This document shows, piece after piece, positions 1 to 7,625 of a stretch of DNA of 29,009 bases. Both the position numbers and the translations under genes were made by a program. Positions within the stretch are counted from its first letter, which is position 1, and each line of letters starts with the position of its first letter. The notes under the pieces are model-generated. The model searched no databases and was not told the DNA's origin. It worked only from the letters and a program-made list of their open reading frames with translations. This DNA comes from Actinomycetota bacterium (GTDB lineage Bacteria > Actinomycetota > Actinomycetes > Nanopelagicales > Nanopelagicaceae): NCBI GenBank assembly GCA_009700405.1, contig WLMD01000004.1, positions 1 to 29,009 of the forward strand. Reading direction: 5' to 3'.

Positions 1-313
1 CGCCATCAGGGCCCGATAGCTCTACTACTAAATCATCTCCCCATTGAGTTGCAGTAGTAGATGTAGAAATAACTACTCCTGCACTCAAAGCTTGTGAAAC
101 ATATGCCTTTGCATAATTGGGTCCAGTCATGAACCGATAGAGGTCACGCAATCCATAACCAGGGTGGTTGGAATGCCGTGGCACTCCCCCTGCTTGAGCT
201 TCACGTTCTATAATTCTTACATCTTTGATGCCTAACTTCTTAAGTTCGATTGCTGCTGCAAGACCGGCAGGACCCCCGCCGATAATCAGAACATCTACCG
301 AAGTAATCTTCAT
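1..313 (-). CDS. FAD-dependent pyridine-nucleotide oxidoreductase, N-terminal part (cut by left window edge)
   Basis: Only the first 104 codons are in the window; the gene continues past base 1. It opens with a beta-strand followed by GGGPAGLAAA (residues 12-21), the FAD-binding Rossmann loop of the pyridine nucleotide-disulfide oxidoreductase superfamily, then an acidic residue after the second strand (IIERE) and the AGGVPRHSNHPGYG segment typical of oxidoreductases found next to glycerol-3-phosphate-dehydrogenase-type enzymes. The ATG at 311-313 overlaps the TGA of the upstream dehydrogenase by four bases (ATGA), so the two are translationally coupled. Likely role: electron transfer between the FAD/[2Fe-2S] dehydrogenase encoded upstream and NAD(P) or another carrier. 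This role is inferred from the neighbourhood. The C-terminal half is unseen, so the exact subfamily is open. Confidence 0.8.
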   Translation of the reverse strand, partial: MKITSVDVLIIGGGPAGLAAAIELKKLGIKDVRIIEREAQAGGVPRHSNHPGYGLRDLYRFMTGPNYAKAYVSQALSAGVVISTSTTATQWGDDLVVELSGPDG

Positions 314-1680
314 TTCTCACCAGCCAACAAAGTGCGCAACTGCGCATGACAATAAAAGCCTTGGCATCTTCCTAAACCTGCGCGCGTTCTGCGGCCTAGG
401 CCACCCAAAGTTGTTGCCGGCAAGTCACTAACAAGTGCATCACGGATCTCACCACGCGATACCCGCTCACAATGGCAGATTATTTCACCGTAACTTTCCT
501 CTTTTTCAATGAGTGATTCATCCTGGTATGGGCGAACGCCTGCTTCGCCCAAATTAGGCATCGTCAATTGAGGCAGTACTGATTGCTTTCCAAGTTTAAG
601 TCCGCCCTCAACTAAAAGATCTCGCACATACTCCGCTATCGCCATTGAGGCAGTAAGTCCTGTAGATCGGATTCCTCCAACTGTTACTAGCTTCTTCTCA
701 GCCCTAAGAAATATTTGATAGTCACTGTGTTCTGTAGCGGCGCGAAGGCCCGCATACATCGTCGTGATTTCTTCGTTAAAGAGAGTCGGGGCAATTTTTG
801 CTCCTTTTGCTTTAAGGAACTCAATCCCCTGCTCTGTCGTGGAAGTATCGCTCTTATCTTCAATGTTTTGCGCTGTTGGCCCCAACATGATGTTTCCAAA
901 TACGGTGGGTGAAACTAAGACACCTTTGCCCATGGAAGATGGGACCGGCAAGATAATGTGCGAAATCAGGGATCGGGCCAACTTATCGAAAACTAGTAGC
1001 TCGCCCTTTCGAGGGGTGATTGTGAAATCTTTGCACTCAAACATTGCATCAATTTCATCTGAATATAAACCCGCCGCATTAACAACAAAGCGCGTAGAGA
1101 TATCTCCACTCGTTGTAGTGAGGGTATGTAAATCATCTTTGTGAGAAACCTTGGTTACTTTGGTGTTGAGCTTCACTTGAACACCGGCACGTTTGGCTTG
1201 TGTTGCATAAGCAACAGTTGTCGACCACGGATCAATAATCCATTCATCAGGAACTGTGAGTGCGCCAAGTGCACCCGAGCCCAAATGTGGCTCCAGTAGA
1301 TAGACCTGCGAAGAGGAAATTATTTCGCAGGACAAATATCCGTTAGCACGAGCTTTCTCTTGAATTTTTGGCAGATTTGCTAACTCTTCTTCACTCCAAG
1401 CAACCAGTAGTGCGCCAACAGGTTCAGTGGCAATTGCGACCTGGTCGGCATATTTCTTAAGCAGAAAATAACCTTCACGAACAAGTGTGGATTCCAAGGA
1501 TCCTGGAACCATGTCAAAACCTGTATGCAAGATAGCGGTATTGGCTTTCGAGGTTGCATTGCCAACGTCATCCGACGCATCAAGCAGTAATACATCAATG
1601 TCGAATTGACTGAGTTCACGTGCAATTGCTGCACCAACAACTCCTGCCCCGATTATGGCGACATCAAAAACTTTATTCAT
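310..1680 (-). CDS. FAD-dependent glycerol-3-phosphate dehydrogenase-type oxidoreductase with C-terminal BFD [2Fe-2S] domain
   Basis: A 456-residue protein of the DAO/GlpA fold. Residues 11-16 (GAGVVG) form the FAD dinucleotide loop, NAAGLYSDEID is the second conserved FAD-contacting segment, and GGIRSTGLTAS near residue 340 closes the cofactor site. A BFD-like ferredoxin domain follows at the C terminus with cysteines 402, 404, 439 and 444 (CxC...CxxxxC), the usual [2Fe-2S] ligands. Enzymes of this architecture oxidise glycerol 3-phosphate or related 2-hydroxy substrates and pass electrons to partner proteins. The ATG at 1678-1680 overlaps the end of the FGGY kinase gene by 8 bases, and the stop overlaps the next oxidoreductase start, so the three genes form one operon. 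The phosphorylated product of the kinase is the obvious substrate, but that product is uncertain because the kinase has an altered sugar-binding residue. Confidence 0.85.
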   Translation of the reverse strand: MNKVFDVAIIGAGVVGAAIARELSQFDIDVLLLDASDDVGNATSKANTAILHTGFDMVPGSLESTLVREGYFLLKKYADQVAIATEPVGALLVAWSEEELANLPKIQEKARANGYLSCEIISSSQVYLLEPHLGSGALGALTVPDEWIIDPWSTTVAYATQAKRAGVQVKLNTKVTKVSHKDDLHTLTTTSGDISTRFVVNAAGLYSDEIDAMFECKDFTITPRKGELLVFDKLARSLISHIILPVPSSMGKGVLVSPTVFGNIMLGPTAQNIEDKSDTSTTEQGIEFLKAKGAKIAPTLFNEEITTMYAGLRAATEHSDYQIFLRAEKKLVTVGGIRSTGLTASMAIAEYVRDLLVEGGLKLGKQSVLPQLTMPNLGEAGVRPYQDESLIEKEESYGEIICHCERVSRGEIRDALVSDLPATTLGGLGRRTRAGLGRCQGFYCHAQLRTLLAGEK

Positions 1681-3106
1681 GGTCTAGCTCCAAGGAAGCT
1701 TTCACGACTGTGCGCCAATTATCCATATACTCACCTGCGCGGTCAGCGCTCCATTGAGGTTCATAGCTTTCTGAAACTTTCCATCCCTTGACAGTATCTG
1801 CAACGCTCAATGATTTATCCATCGCGAGTGCTCCAATTGATGCCACTCCTAGCGCTGTCGCATCTGGATATGGGAATACATCTACAGGGATCTGCGAAAG
1901 GTTTGCTTGCATCTGCATCAGTGATTTCGCCTGTGTGAGGCCACCATCGACACGTAGCCGATTTACTTGCGCGCCATCGCCTGACATACATGTAATCAGC
2001 TCACTTACTTGCGCAGCAATACCATCTATTACAGCTCTAGAAATCTCTTGGCGTGTTGATGAAAGAGTTAGGCCACTTATTGCTGCCTTCGCTTCTGCTC
2101 TCCAATAGGGGGCCCCGTAACCCACAAAACTTGGTGTGGCGAATATTCCTGACTCTGAGTACGCAATCGAATCTATTTCTTCAATACTTGCTAGGAGCTT
2201 TGTATCTAATAGCCACTGCACAGCCGAAGATGCGGCAAATACTTGCCCATCCAAATAATAAGCACGCGATGAATTCACATCCCATCCAACAGAAGTTGCT
2301 AAACCATGTGTTGAAATGCGGGGGGTTGCACCTACGTTGGAAAGCAAGAAAGCGCCCGTGCCATATGTACATTTTGTTTGACCCGGGTCGAAACAACCTT
2401 GCGCAAATAAAGCAGCAGGTTGGTCAACGATAAGTCCTGCAAGTGGTAGGCCCTTTAACGCAGGCAAGTCTGGATGGTGTATCTCTCCAACCACTGAATC
2501 GTTTTTCACAACTGCAGGTAAATCTGCGATGGAGATATCCCACATCGCACATAGTTGCGCGTCCCATTCCAGGGTATTGATATCTAGCAGGAGAGTTCTG
2601 CTTGCGGTGGCTACATCGGTAACAAATGCACCAGTTAGACGGGCAATAATCCACGAATCTAGCGTTGTGATAACGCCAGCGGGATTTAGATTTTCCCGCA
2701 GCCAGATGATTTTCGGGGCGACAAAGTATGGGTCTATTGCTAATCCAGTCTGTGCAAGCACCTTCGCCGAATAATCACTTCGTTTAGCTGCAATTTCAGC
2801 TGAGCGTGAATCTTGCCAAACGATTATTGGTGAGAGCGGTTGAGTGGTTTTTCTGTCCCATGCAAGAACTGATTCGCCTTGATTGGCTAGAGCTACGCAG
2901 GAAAACTCATACTTTCCATTATCTGTTGCTTGATTTATGGCATCAACAATTGAATTCCAGACCTCTTCGGCGTTACATTCAACGCCACCACCAGGAATAT
3001 GACTTATTGATAGTGCCGAATAACCTCGAGAGAGAATCTCCCCCGTTTCACCTATCAGCAAAACCTTGGTGCCTGAAGTTCCTTGGTCGATCGCCACAAT
3101 TGCCAT
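1673..3106 (-). CDS. FGGY-family carbohydrate kinase, glycerol kinase-like
   Basis: A 477-residue ATP-dependent sugar/polyol kinase with the two-domain actin-like fold. DQGTSGTK at residues 7-14 is the phosphate-1 loop, VWQDSRS follows the substrate strand, DPYFVAPKIIW matches the FGGY signature region, DQPAALFAQG carries the catalytic-base region, TYGTGAFLL is the second phosphate loop, and VDGGLTQ plus DATALGVA are the adenosine and C-terminal motifs. Overall spacing follows GlpK closely. The GlpK NQRE motif (Arg83-Glu84 in E. coli, glycerol contacts) reads NQGE here, so Arg is replaced by Gly while Glu, Tyr135 and Asp245 equivalents remain. The start at 3104-3106 places the P-loop strand at residue 3, as expected. 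No clear ribosome-binding site precedes it. It heads an operon with two FAD oxidoreductases. Confidence 0.87.
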   Translation of the reverse strand: MAIVAIDQGTSGTKVLLIGETGEILSRGYSALSISHIPGGGVECNAEEVWNSIVDAINQATDNGKYEFSCVALANQGESVLAWDRKTTQPLSPIIVWQDSRSAEIAAKRSDYSAKVLAQTGLAIDPYFVAPKIIWLRENLNPAGVITTLDSWIIARLTGAFVTDVATASRTLLLDINTLEWDAQLCAMWDISIADLPAVVKNDSVVGEIHHPDLPALKGLPLAGLIVDQPAALFAQGCFDPGQTKCTYGTGAFLLSNVGATPRISTHGLATSVGWDVNSSRAYYLDGQVFAASSAVQWLLDTKLLASIEEIDSIAYSESGIFATPSFVGYGAPYWRAEAKAAISGLTLSSTRQEISRAVIDGIAAQVSELITCMSGDGAQVNRLRVDGGLTQAKSLMQMQANLSQIPVDVFPYPDATALGVASIGALAMDKSLSVADTVKGWKVSESYEPQWSADRAGEYMDNWRTVVKASLELDHE

Positions 3107-3252
3107 TTGCTAAATCGTAGTCATCAAGCACCCGTATCGAGTGAAAGTTAAAAGAATTCGGCCAAAATACCCCACGAATACCTTCCAGTCTGTCCATTTA
3201 TAGGGTAAAAATATGCCACGGTCATCCGTGAAAACCTAACATAGGAGCAGAA
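3107..3252. promoter_or_regulatory. Divergent intergenic region between kinase operon and permease
   Basis: A 146-base gap from which two catabolic units diverge, so promoters for both must lie here or close by. A ribosome-binding site AGGAG at 3243-3247 precedes the permease GTG (3253) with a 5-base spacer. An inverted repeat CACGG-tcat-CCGTG lies at 3217-3230, between the likely promoter and that ribosome-binding site. It is either an operator or a small leader hairpin. A TANNNT-like hexamer TAGGGT lies at 3201-3206, but no convincing -35 partner was found, so I do not assign exact promoters. Confidence 0.5.
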
Positions 3253-4803
3253 GTGAGTAATACGACAAACGATGACGAACGCCGCTTAGCGGAACTCGGA
3301 TACAAACAAGAACTCAATCGTTCTTGGAGTAGTTTTTCAAACTTTGCAATCTCGTTCTCCATCATCTCCATTCTTGCGGGATGCTTTACAACTTTTGCTC
3401 AGGCCTGGAACAACGGTGGACCTGTAGCAATTTCCTTAGGTTGGCCAGTTATCTCATTATGTATTCTGATTATCGGATTCTGTATGTCCGAACTTGCATC
3501 TGCATATCCAACTTCCGGTGGAATTTACTGGTGGGCCTCTAAATTAGGCGGAGCCAAAGCTGGTTTCTATACCGGTTGGCTTAACTTGATTGGTTTGCTC
3601 GCAGTTGTTGCATCAGTGGGTTACGGATCAGCAAGCTTCTTGAACATCATCATCGGAGATCTTTCTCCAAAGTATGCAGCTGAATTCCTTGGCGGAGATT
3701 ATCTCCATCAGCAATTCTTCTGGTTCTTCATAATCCTCACACTTGTGACACTCATCAATATCTTCAGCGGTCACATGCTTGCTGTTATCAATAACATCTC
3801 AGTGTGGTGGCACGTATTTGGTGCCGCAATTATCGTAGGAATCCTGGTTTTCGTTCCTGAACATCACCAGACAGTCAAGTGGATGTTTACGACCCAAATC
3901 AACAACTCCGGCTTTAGCCAGAGTTCCTATTGGATCTACGTATTGCCGCTGGGCTTCTTGTTGACTCAGTACACGATTACGGGCTTTGATGCATCTGCCC
4001 ACTTGTCCGAAGAAACACAGGGCGCTCACCTTGCTGCAGCTAAGGGAATCTGGAAATCCATTTTCTATTCAGCAATCGGTGGATACATCCTTCTGATGTC
4101 CTTCCTTTATGTTGCAACCAACACTGATGTGATCAACTCTTTTGATCCAGCAGTGAACCCATTCGGTGGTGGATCTATCATCTCAGTGCTTTACACGGCC
4201 CTTGGTGATGGCTTTGCTTTCCGTTTGGTCATGGTTATCACAACCGCCGGACAGATCTTCTGCACCACTGCTTGCCTTACATCATGCTCACGTATGATGT
4301 TCGCATTCTCGCGTGATGGAGCGGTTCCCGGAGGAAAGATTTGGAAGAAAGTTAACAAGCATCGCGTACCAGTAAATGCTGTTCTCTTCTCATCAGTTAT
4401 CGGCCTTGTCATCACATTGCCAGCTTTGTATAAGAGCCCAAGTGGTGCACCAACAGCGTTCTACGCTGTTGTATCGGTAGCTGTCATTGGTCTCTACCTT
4501 GCATTCATGATTCCTATCTTCTTGCGTCTTCGTGCCGGAAGTAAGTTTGTGCCAGGTGAATGGACTCTCGGTTCTAAGTACAAGTGGATGGGCGTTATTG
4601 CCGTAACCGAAATCATTATCATTTCGGTCTACTTCATCCTTCCATTTGCACCAGCCGGCGTTCCAGGAAATAAGGACTTCACTTGGACCGCGGTTAACTA
4701 TGCACCAATTCTTACGGGTATCTCCTTGCTCGTACTATGGATCTGGTGGCACCTCTCGGTGAAGAAGTGGTTCAAAGGACCAATTCGTACCATCGATAAC
4801 TAG
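3253..4803 (+). CDS. APC-superfamily amino acid/amine permease
   Basis: A 516-residue integral membrane transporter with about 12 predicted hydrophobic segments, of the amino acid-polyamine-organocation family. The soluble N terminus (residues 1-25, DDERRLAELGYKQELNRSW) is typical of actinobacterial GABA/amine-type permeases. TM1 carries the unwound substrate region around residues 30-48, the segment from Glu80 (AYPTSGGIYWW) is the family signature in TM2-3, and GFDASAHLSEET near residues 242-253 is the conserved TM6 substrate motif. The start is GTG with AGGAG five bases upstream. It precedes a gamma-glutamyl-amine ligase-like gene and two dehydrogenases, which points to import of an amine, polyamine or amino alcohol by proton symport. 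The exact substrate cannot be read from sequence. A strong hairpin terminator follows its stop codon. Confidence 0.88.
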   Translation: MSNTTNDDERRLAELGYKQELNRSWSSFSNFAISFSIISILAGCFTTFAQAWNNGGPVAISLGWPVISLCILIIGFCMSELASAYPTSGGIYWWASKLGGAKAGFYTGWLNLIGLLAVVASVGYGSASFLNIIIGDLSPKYAAEFLGGDYLHQQFFWFFIILTLVTLINIFSGHMLAVINNISVWWHVFGAAIIVGILVFVPEHHQTVKWMFTTQINNSGFSQSSYWIYVLPLGFLLTQYTITGFDASAHLSEETQGAHLAAAKGIWKSIFYSAIGGYILLMSFLYVATNTDVINSFDPAVNPFGGGSIISVLYTALGDGFAFRLVMVITTAGQIFCTTACLTSCSRMMFAFSRDGAVPGGKIWKKVNKHRVPVNAVLFSSVIGLVITLPALYKSPSGAPTAFYAVVSVAVIGLYLAFMIPIFLRLRAGSKFVPGEWTLGSKYKWMGVIAVTEIIIISVYFILPFAPAGVPGNKDFTWTAVNYAPILTGISLLVLWIWWHLSVKKWFKGPIRTIDN

Positions 4804-4825
4804 GTCGATAACTAAGTCGAATTAG
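4793..4825 (+). repeat. 12-base tandem repeat duplicating the permease stop codon
   Basis: TCGATAACTAGG (4793-4804) is followed directly by TCGATAACTAAG (4805-4816) and by a partial third copy, TCGAATTAG (4817-4825). Because the unit is four codons long, the copy places a second in-frame stop (TAA, 4813-4815) twelve bases after the first (TAG, 4801-4803). This looks like a slip-strand duplication giving a backup terminator of translation. Confidence 0.7.
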
Positions 4826-4831
4826 TGCAGG

Positions 4832-4861
4832 AAAACCCCGTCGCATTTGCGGCGGGGTTTT
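4832..4861 (+). terminator. Intrinsic transcription terminator after the permease gene
   Basis: A 13-base-pair hairpin: AAAACCCCGTCGC (4832-4844), loop ATTT, GCGGCGGGGTTTT (4849-4861). All positions pair, with one G-U at 4841/4852. The 3' arm ends in a T run followed by CTTTAT. The A-tract on the 5' side means it could also act on the minus strand. It sits 28 bases after the permease stop and 32 bases before the start codon of the next gene. Confidence 0.9.
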
Positions 4862-4880
4862 CTTTATGCCCTGAAACTGG

Positions 4881-4896
4881 AATACTCGCGGGTATG
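4881..4896 (+). promoter_or_regulatory. Candidate -10 element for a leaderless ligase transcript
   Basis: AATACT at 4881-4886 ends seven bases before the ATG at 4894. A start site at the usual distance would fall on or next to the A of the ATG. No ribosome-binding site lies between the terminator and the ATG (the preceding bases read cgcgggt). Leaderless mRNAs are common in Actinobacteria. No good -35 hexamer is visible, so this is tentative. Confidence 0.35.
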
Positions 4897-6252
4897 AGCT
4901 CACTATCCATAGAAGATCTTCGTGCCGGCGTAGCCAGCGGAGAAATAGATACTGTCGTTGTTGCGATGACCGATATGCAAGGTCGCTTAGTTGGCAAAAG
5001 AATTCATGGTCAATATTTTCTCGATGACACTCTGAAGCACGGCACTGAAGGTTGCAACTATCTCCTTGCTGTTGATATGGAAATGAATACTGTCGATGGA
5101 TATGAGATGTCCTCGTGGGAGCGCGGATACAGCGACTTCGTGATGTCGCCGGATATGTCAACGCTTCGCCGTATTCCATGGCAACCAGGTGCAGTAATGG
5201 TTCTAGCAGATGTGAAATGGCTAGATGGAAAAGATGTCGTAGCCTCGCCTCGCCAAGTTTTACGCAAACAAATCGCGGCACTCGCAGCATCCGGCATGCA
5301 ACCAATGGTTGGTACTGAACTTGAATTTGTTCTCTTCAATAATTCTTATGAGGATGCTTGGGATAAGCACTACATCGGTTTAACTCCAGCCAATCAATAC
5401 AACGTGGACTATTCGATTTTGGGAGGTTCGCGCGTCGAGCCACTCATGCGCTCTATCCGCTTAGGCATGGCTGGCGCTGGCATGACCGTTGAGTCAATCA
5501 AGGGCGAATGCAACTTTGGTCAGCACGAGATCGCCTTCCACTATTCCGATGCTCTGAGCAATTGCGACAACCATGTCATTTATAAAAATGGTGCCAAGGA
5601 GATCGTGGCAGCAGCCGGACATGCATTGACCTTTATGGCTAAGCCCAACGAGAAGGAAGGCAATTCATCGCATATCCACTGCTCATTCCGCGGCCTTGAT
5701 GGCTCGATGATCATGGCTGATGACGCTGATAAGGAACAAGGCTTGAGCGACATTGGTCGTTGGTTTATCGCAGGTCAGGTTGCGCACCTTCGCGAGCTTG
5801 CCCTTCTCTTTGCACCAAATATCAACTCTTACAAGCGTTACGTTCCGGGATCATTTGCTCCGACTGCAATTCGTTGGGGACGAGATAACCGCACCTGCGC
5901 ATTGCGTCTAGTTGGTCATGGTGAATCATTGCGCCTTGAAAACCGAGTTCCAGGTGGCGATGTCAATCCATATATGGCAGTTGCCGGAATTATTGCCGCG
6001 GGCCTTGATGGCATCAAGAATAAGATGGAACTCGAACCAGCTTTTGAGGGCAACGCATACGCCTCAGATTCACAGCGCGTACCTTCAACAATGCTCGAAG
6101 CAAGAAATCTTTGGGCAAATAGCGCATGGGTTAAAGAAGCCTTTGGCGCAGAAGTTCAAGCACACTATACAAATATGGCTGATATTGAAATGGCCGCCTA
6201 CGGCAAAGCAGTTACCAGCTGGGAACTCTTCCGCAACTTCGAAAGGTCTTAA
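4894..6252 (+). CDS. Glutamine synthetase-family gamma-glutamyl amine ligase (PuuA/GlnA3/GlnA4-like)
   Basis: A 452-residue type I glutamine synthetase-like enzyme that would join glutamate to an amine using ATP. Visible catalytic elements are TELEF (Glu142 and Glu144 region, metal), ES-KGECNFGQHE (Glu200, Glu205, Glu212), HIHCSF (His260-His262, ATP/metal; canonical HVHQS), NSYKRYVPG (311-319, glutamate and phosphate), RWGRDNR (327-333) and RLENRVPGGDVNPY (347-360). The adenylylation-site NLY motif of housekeeping GlnA is absent, as is usual in gamma-glutamylpolyamine or gamma-glutamylethanolamide synthetases. An in-frame GTG at 4825 lies upstream of the terminator hairpin and would translate through it, so the ATG at 4894 is the sensible start. 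Followed after 3 bases by an aldehyde dehydrogenase and then an SDR. The amine substrate is unknown. Confidence 0.85.
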   Translation: MSSLSIEDLRAGVASGEIDTVVVAMTDMQGRLVGKRIHGQYFLDDTLKHGTEGCNYLLAVDMEMNTVDGYEMSSWERGYSDFVMSPDMSTLRRIPWQPGAVMVLADVKWLDGKDVVASPRQVLRKQIAALAASGMQPMVGTELEFVLFNNSYEDAWDKHYIGLTPANQYNVDYSILGGSRVEPLMRSIRLGMAGAGMTVESIKGECNFGQHEIAFHYSDALSNCDNHVIYKNGAKEIVAAAGHALTFMAKPNEKEGNSSHIHCSFRGLDGSMIMADDADKEQGLSDIGRWFIAGQVAHLRELALLFAPNINSYKRYVPGSFAPTAIRWGRDNRTCALRLVGHGESLRLENRVPGGDVNPYMAVAGIIAAGLDGIKNKMELEPAFEGNAYASDSQRVPSTMLEARNLWANSAWVKEAFGAEVQAHYTNMADIEMAAYGKAVTSWELFRNFERS

Positions 6253-6255
6253 TTC

Positions 6256-7614
6256 GTGTCCCCTACGTATGACGTCATCAACCCTGCCACTGAGAAAATC
6301 GTTACAACTATCGAGCACTTCGATTTAGAAGCAACCGATGCAGCAATTGCTAAGGCTGCAAAAGCCTTCGAAACCTGGCGCAGCGTCACACCTGCAGATC
6401 GTGGCGCGATGTTGCGTCGCTTTGCTGCAGTAGTTGCATCGCATAAAGAGGAACTCGCAGCGCTAGAGATTGCAAATTCCGGACACACTCGCGGTAACGC
6501 ACTCTGGGAAGTTGATAACGTCGTCAATGTATTGACCTATTACTCTGCCGCCCCTGAGCGTTTATTTGGAAAGCAGATTCCCGTTGCTGGTGGAGTAGAC
6601 ATCACTTTTAAGGAGCCACTAGGTGTAGTTGGCGTCATTGTTCCGTGGAATTTTCCTATGCCGATTGCAGGATGGGGATTTGCTCCAGCCCTTGCTGCAG
6701 GAAATACCGTTGTACTCAAGCCTGCTGAATACACACCTCTAACTGCCATCAAGTTAGGTGAATACGCACTTGAGGCCGGATTGCCCGAAGGCGTCTTTAA
6801 CGTATTGCCAGGTAAAGGAAGCATTGTCGGAAACCGCTTTGTTACTCATCCTGCTGTTCGCAAAGTTGTTTTCACTGGCTCAACTGTTGTCGGCAAGGCA
6901 ATCATGGCTGGGTGCGCTGATCAAGTGAAGCGCGTAACACTTGAACTTGGTGGCAAGAGTTCAAACATCATTTTCGCTGATGCCGATGTTGCAAAAGCCG
7001 CAGCTTCTGCACCTGGGTCAGTCTTTGATAATGCCGGCCAAGATTGCTGTGCACGCACACGCATCCTTGTAGAGCGCAGCGTCTTTGATACTTTCATGGA
7101 GCACTTTGAGGTAGCAGTAAAGAAATTCCGCGTGGAAGATCCCTCCCTTGCTACTGCAGATATGGGTCCACTTATTTCACGTAAACAATTTGACGCTGTA
7201 CAAACATTCTTGGATGAACCAGTTGCATTCACTGGCTCTGCTCCTAGCGGTCCTGGATTCTGGATGCCACCAACAGTGTTAATGCCCAAGAATACGCAAG
7301 CACGTTCATGGCGCGAAGAAGTCTTTGGCCCAGTTGTCTCGGTCATGGCATTTGATGGTGAAGCCCAAGGAATCGAAATGGCTAATGACTCCGAATATGG
7401 ACTTAGCGGATCTATTTGGACACGCGATGTCGGACGTGCACTGCGCGTTTCCCGTGCCATCGAAACCGGCAACCTCTCCGTCAACTCCAATTCGTCAGTG
7501 CGCTACTCCACGCCTTTTGGTGGATTTAAGCAATCAGGCTTAGGACGCGAGCTTGGGCCAGATGCACTCGATTCCTTTACTGAGGTAAAGAACGTCTTTA
7601 TTTCTAACGACTAG
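6256..7614 (+). CDS. NAD(P)-dependent aldehyde dehydrogenase
   Basis: A 452-residue ALDH-superfamily enzyme. PWNFPM (130-135) and KPAEYTP (155-161) bind cofactor, FTGST (206-210) is the Rossmann turn, LELGGKSS has the general base Glu230, and the GQDCC motif has the nucleophile Cys264. The C-terminal PFGGFKQSGLGRELG segment is conserved. It is 30-40 residues shorter than typical ALDHs: the stretch between ISRKQFDAV and PPTVLMP, usually with a longer loop, is condensed. The GTG start lies 3 bases after the ligase stop, with GAAAGG as a possible ribosome-binding site inside the ligase end. Its place after a gamma-glutamyl ligase suggests oxidation of a gamma-glutamyl-aminoaldehyde to the acid, as PuuC does for gamma-glutamyl-gamma-aminobutyraldehyde. 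This is a context inference. Confidence 0.88.
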   Translation: MSPTYDVINPATEKIVTTIEHFDLEATDAAIAKAAKAFETWRSVTPADRGAMLRRFAAVVASHKEELAALEIANSGHTRGNALWEVDNVVNVLTYYSAAPERLFGKQIPVAGGVDITFKEPLGVVGVIVPWNFPMPIAGWGFAPALAAGNTVVLKPAEYTPLTAIKLGEYALEAGLPEGVFNVLPGKGSIVGNRFVTHPAVRKVVFTGSTVVGKAIMAGCADQVKRVTLELGGKSSNIIFADADVAKAAASAPGSVFDNAGQDCCARTRILVERSVFDTFMEHFEVAVKKFRVEDPSLATADMGPLISRKQFDAVQTFLDEPVAFTGSAPSGPGFWMPPTVLMPKNTQARSWREEVFGPVVSVMAFDGEAQGIEMANDSEYGLSGSIWTRDVGRALRVSRAIETGNLSVNSNSSVRYSTPFGGFKQSGLGRELGPDALDSFTEVKNVFISND

Positions 7615-7625
7615 GCATCATTAAT

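Noticed and set aside
310..1680. Reading the DAO-fold FAD enzyme as the missing gamma-glutamylputrescine oxidase (PuuB)
   Set aside because: It carries a BFD [2Fe-2S] domain, overlaps a sugar/polyol kinase gene and is transcribed away from the amine cluster. A dehydrogenase of the glycerol-3-phosphate type fits better.
3221..3236. GlnR-like half sites in the divergent promoter (GTCAT ... AAAAC)
   Set aside because: The spacing is 5 rather than 6 bases and both halves are imperfect, so the match is not better than chance.
4772..5305. A 177-codon open frame on the minus strand opposite the ligase gene
   Set aside because: It lies across the terminator and the ligase coding sequence, shows no recognisable domain, and is rich in Arg/Ser/Leu/His in the way antisense shadows are.
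6921..7490. A 189-codon open frame on the minus strand opposite the aldehyde dehydrogenase
   Set aside because: Low-complexity Ser/Thr/Arg composition, no motif and no ribosome-binding site; a shadow of a well-conserved gene.
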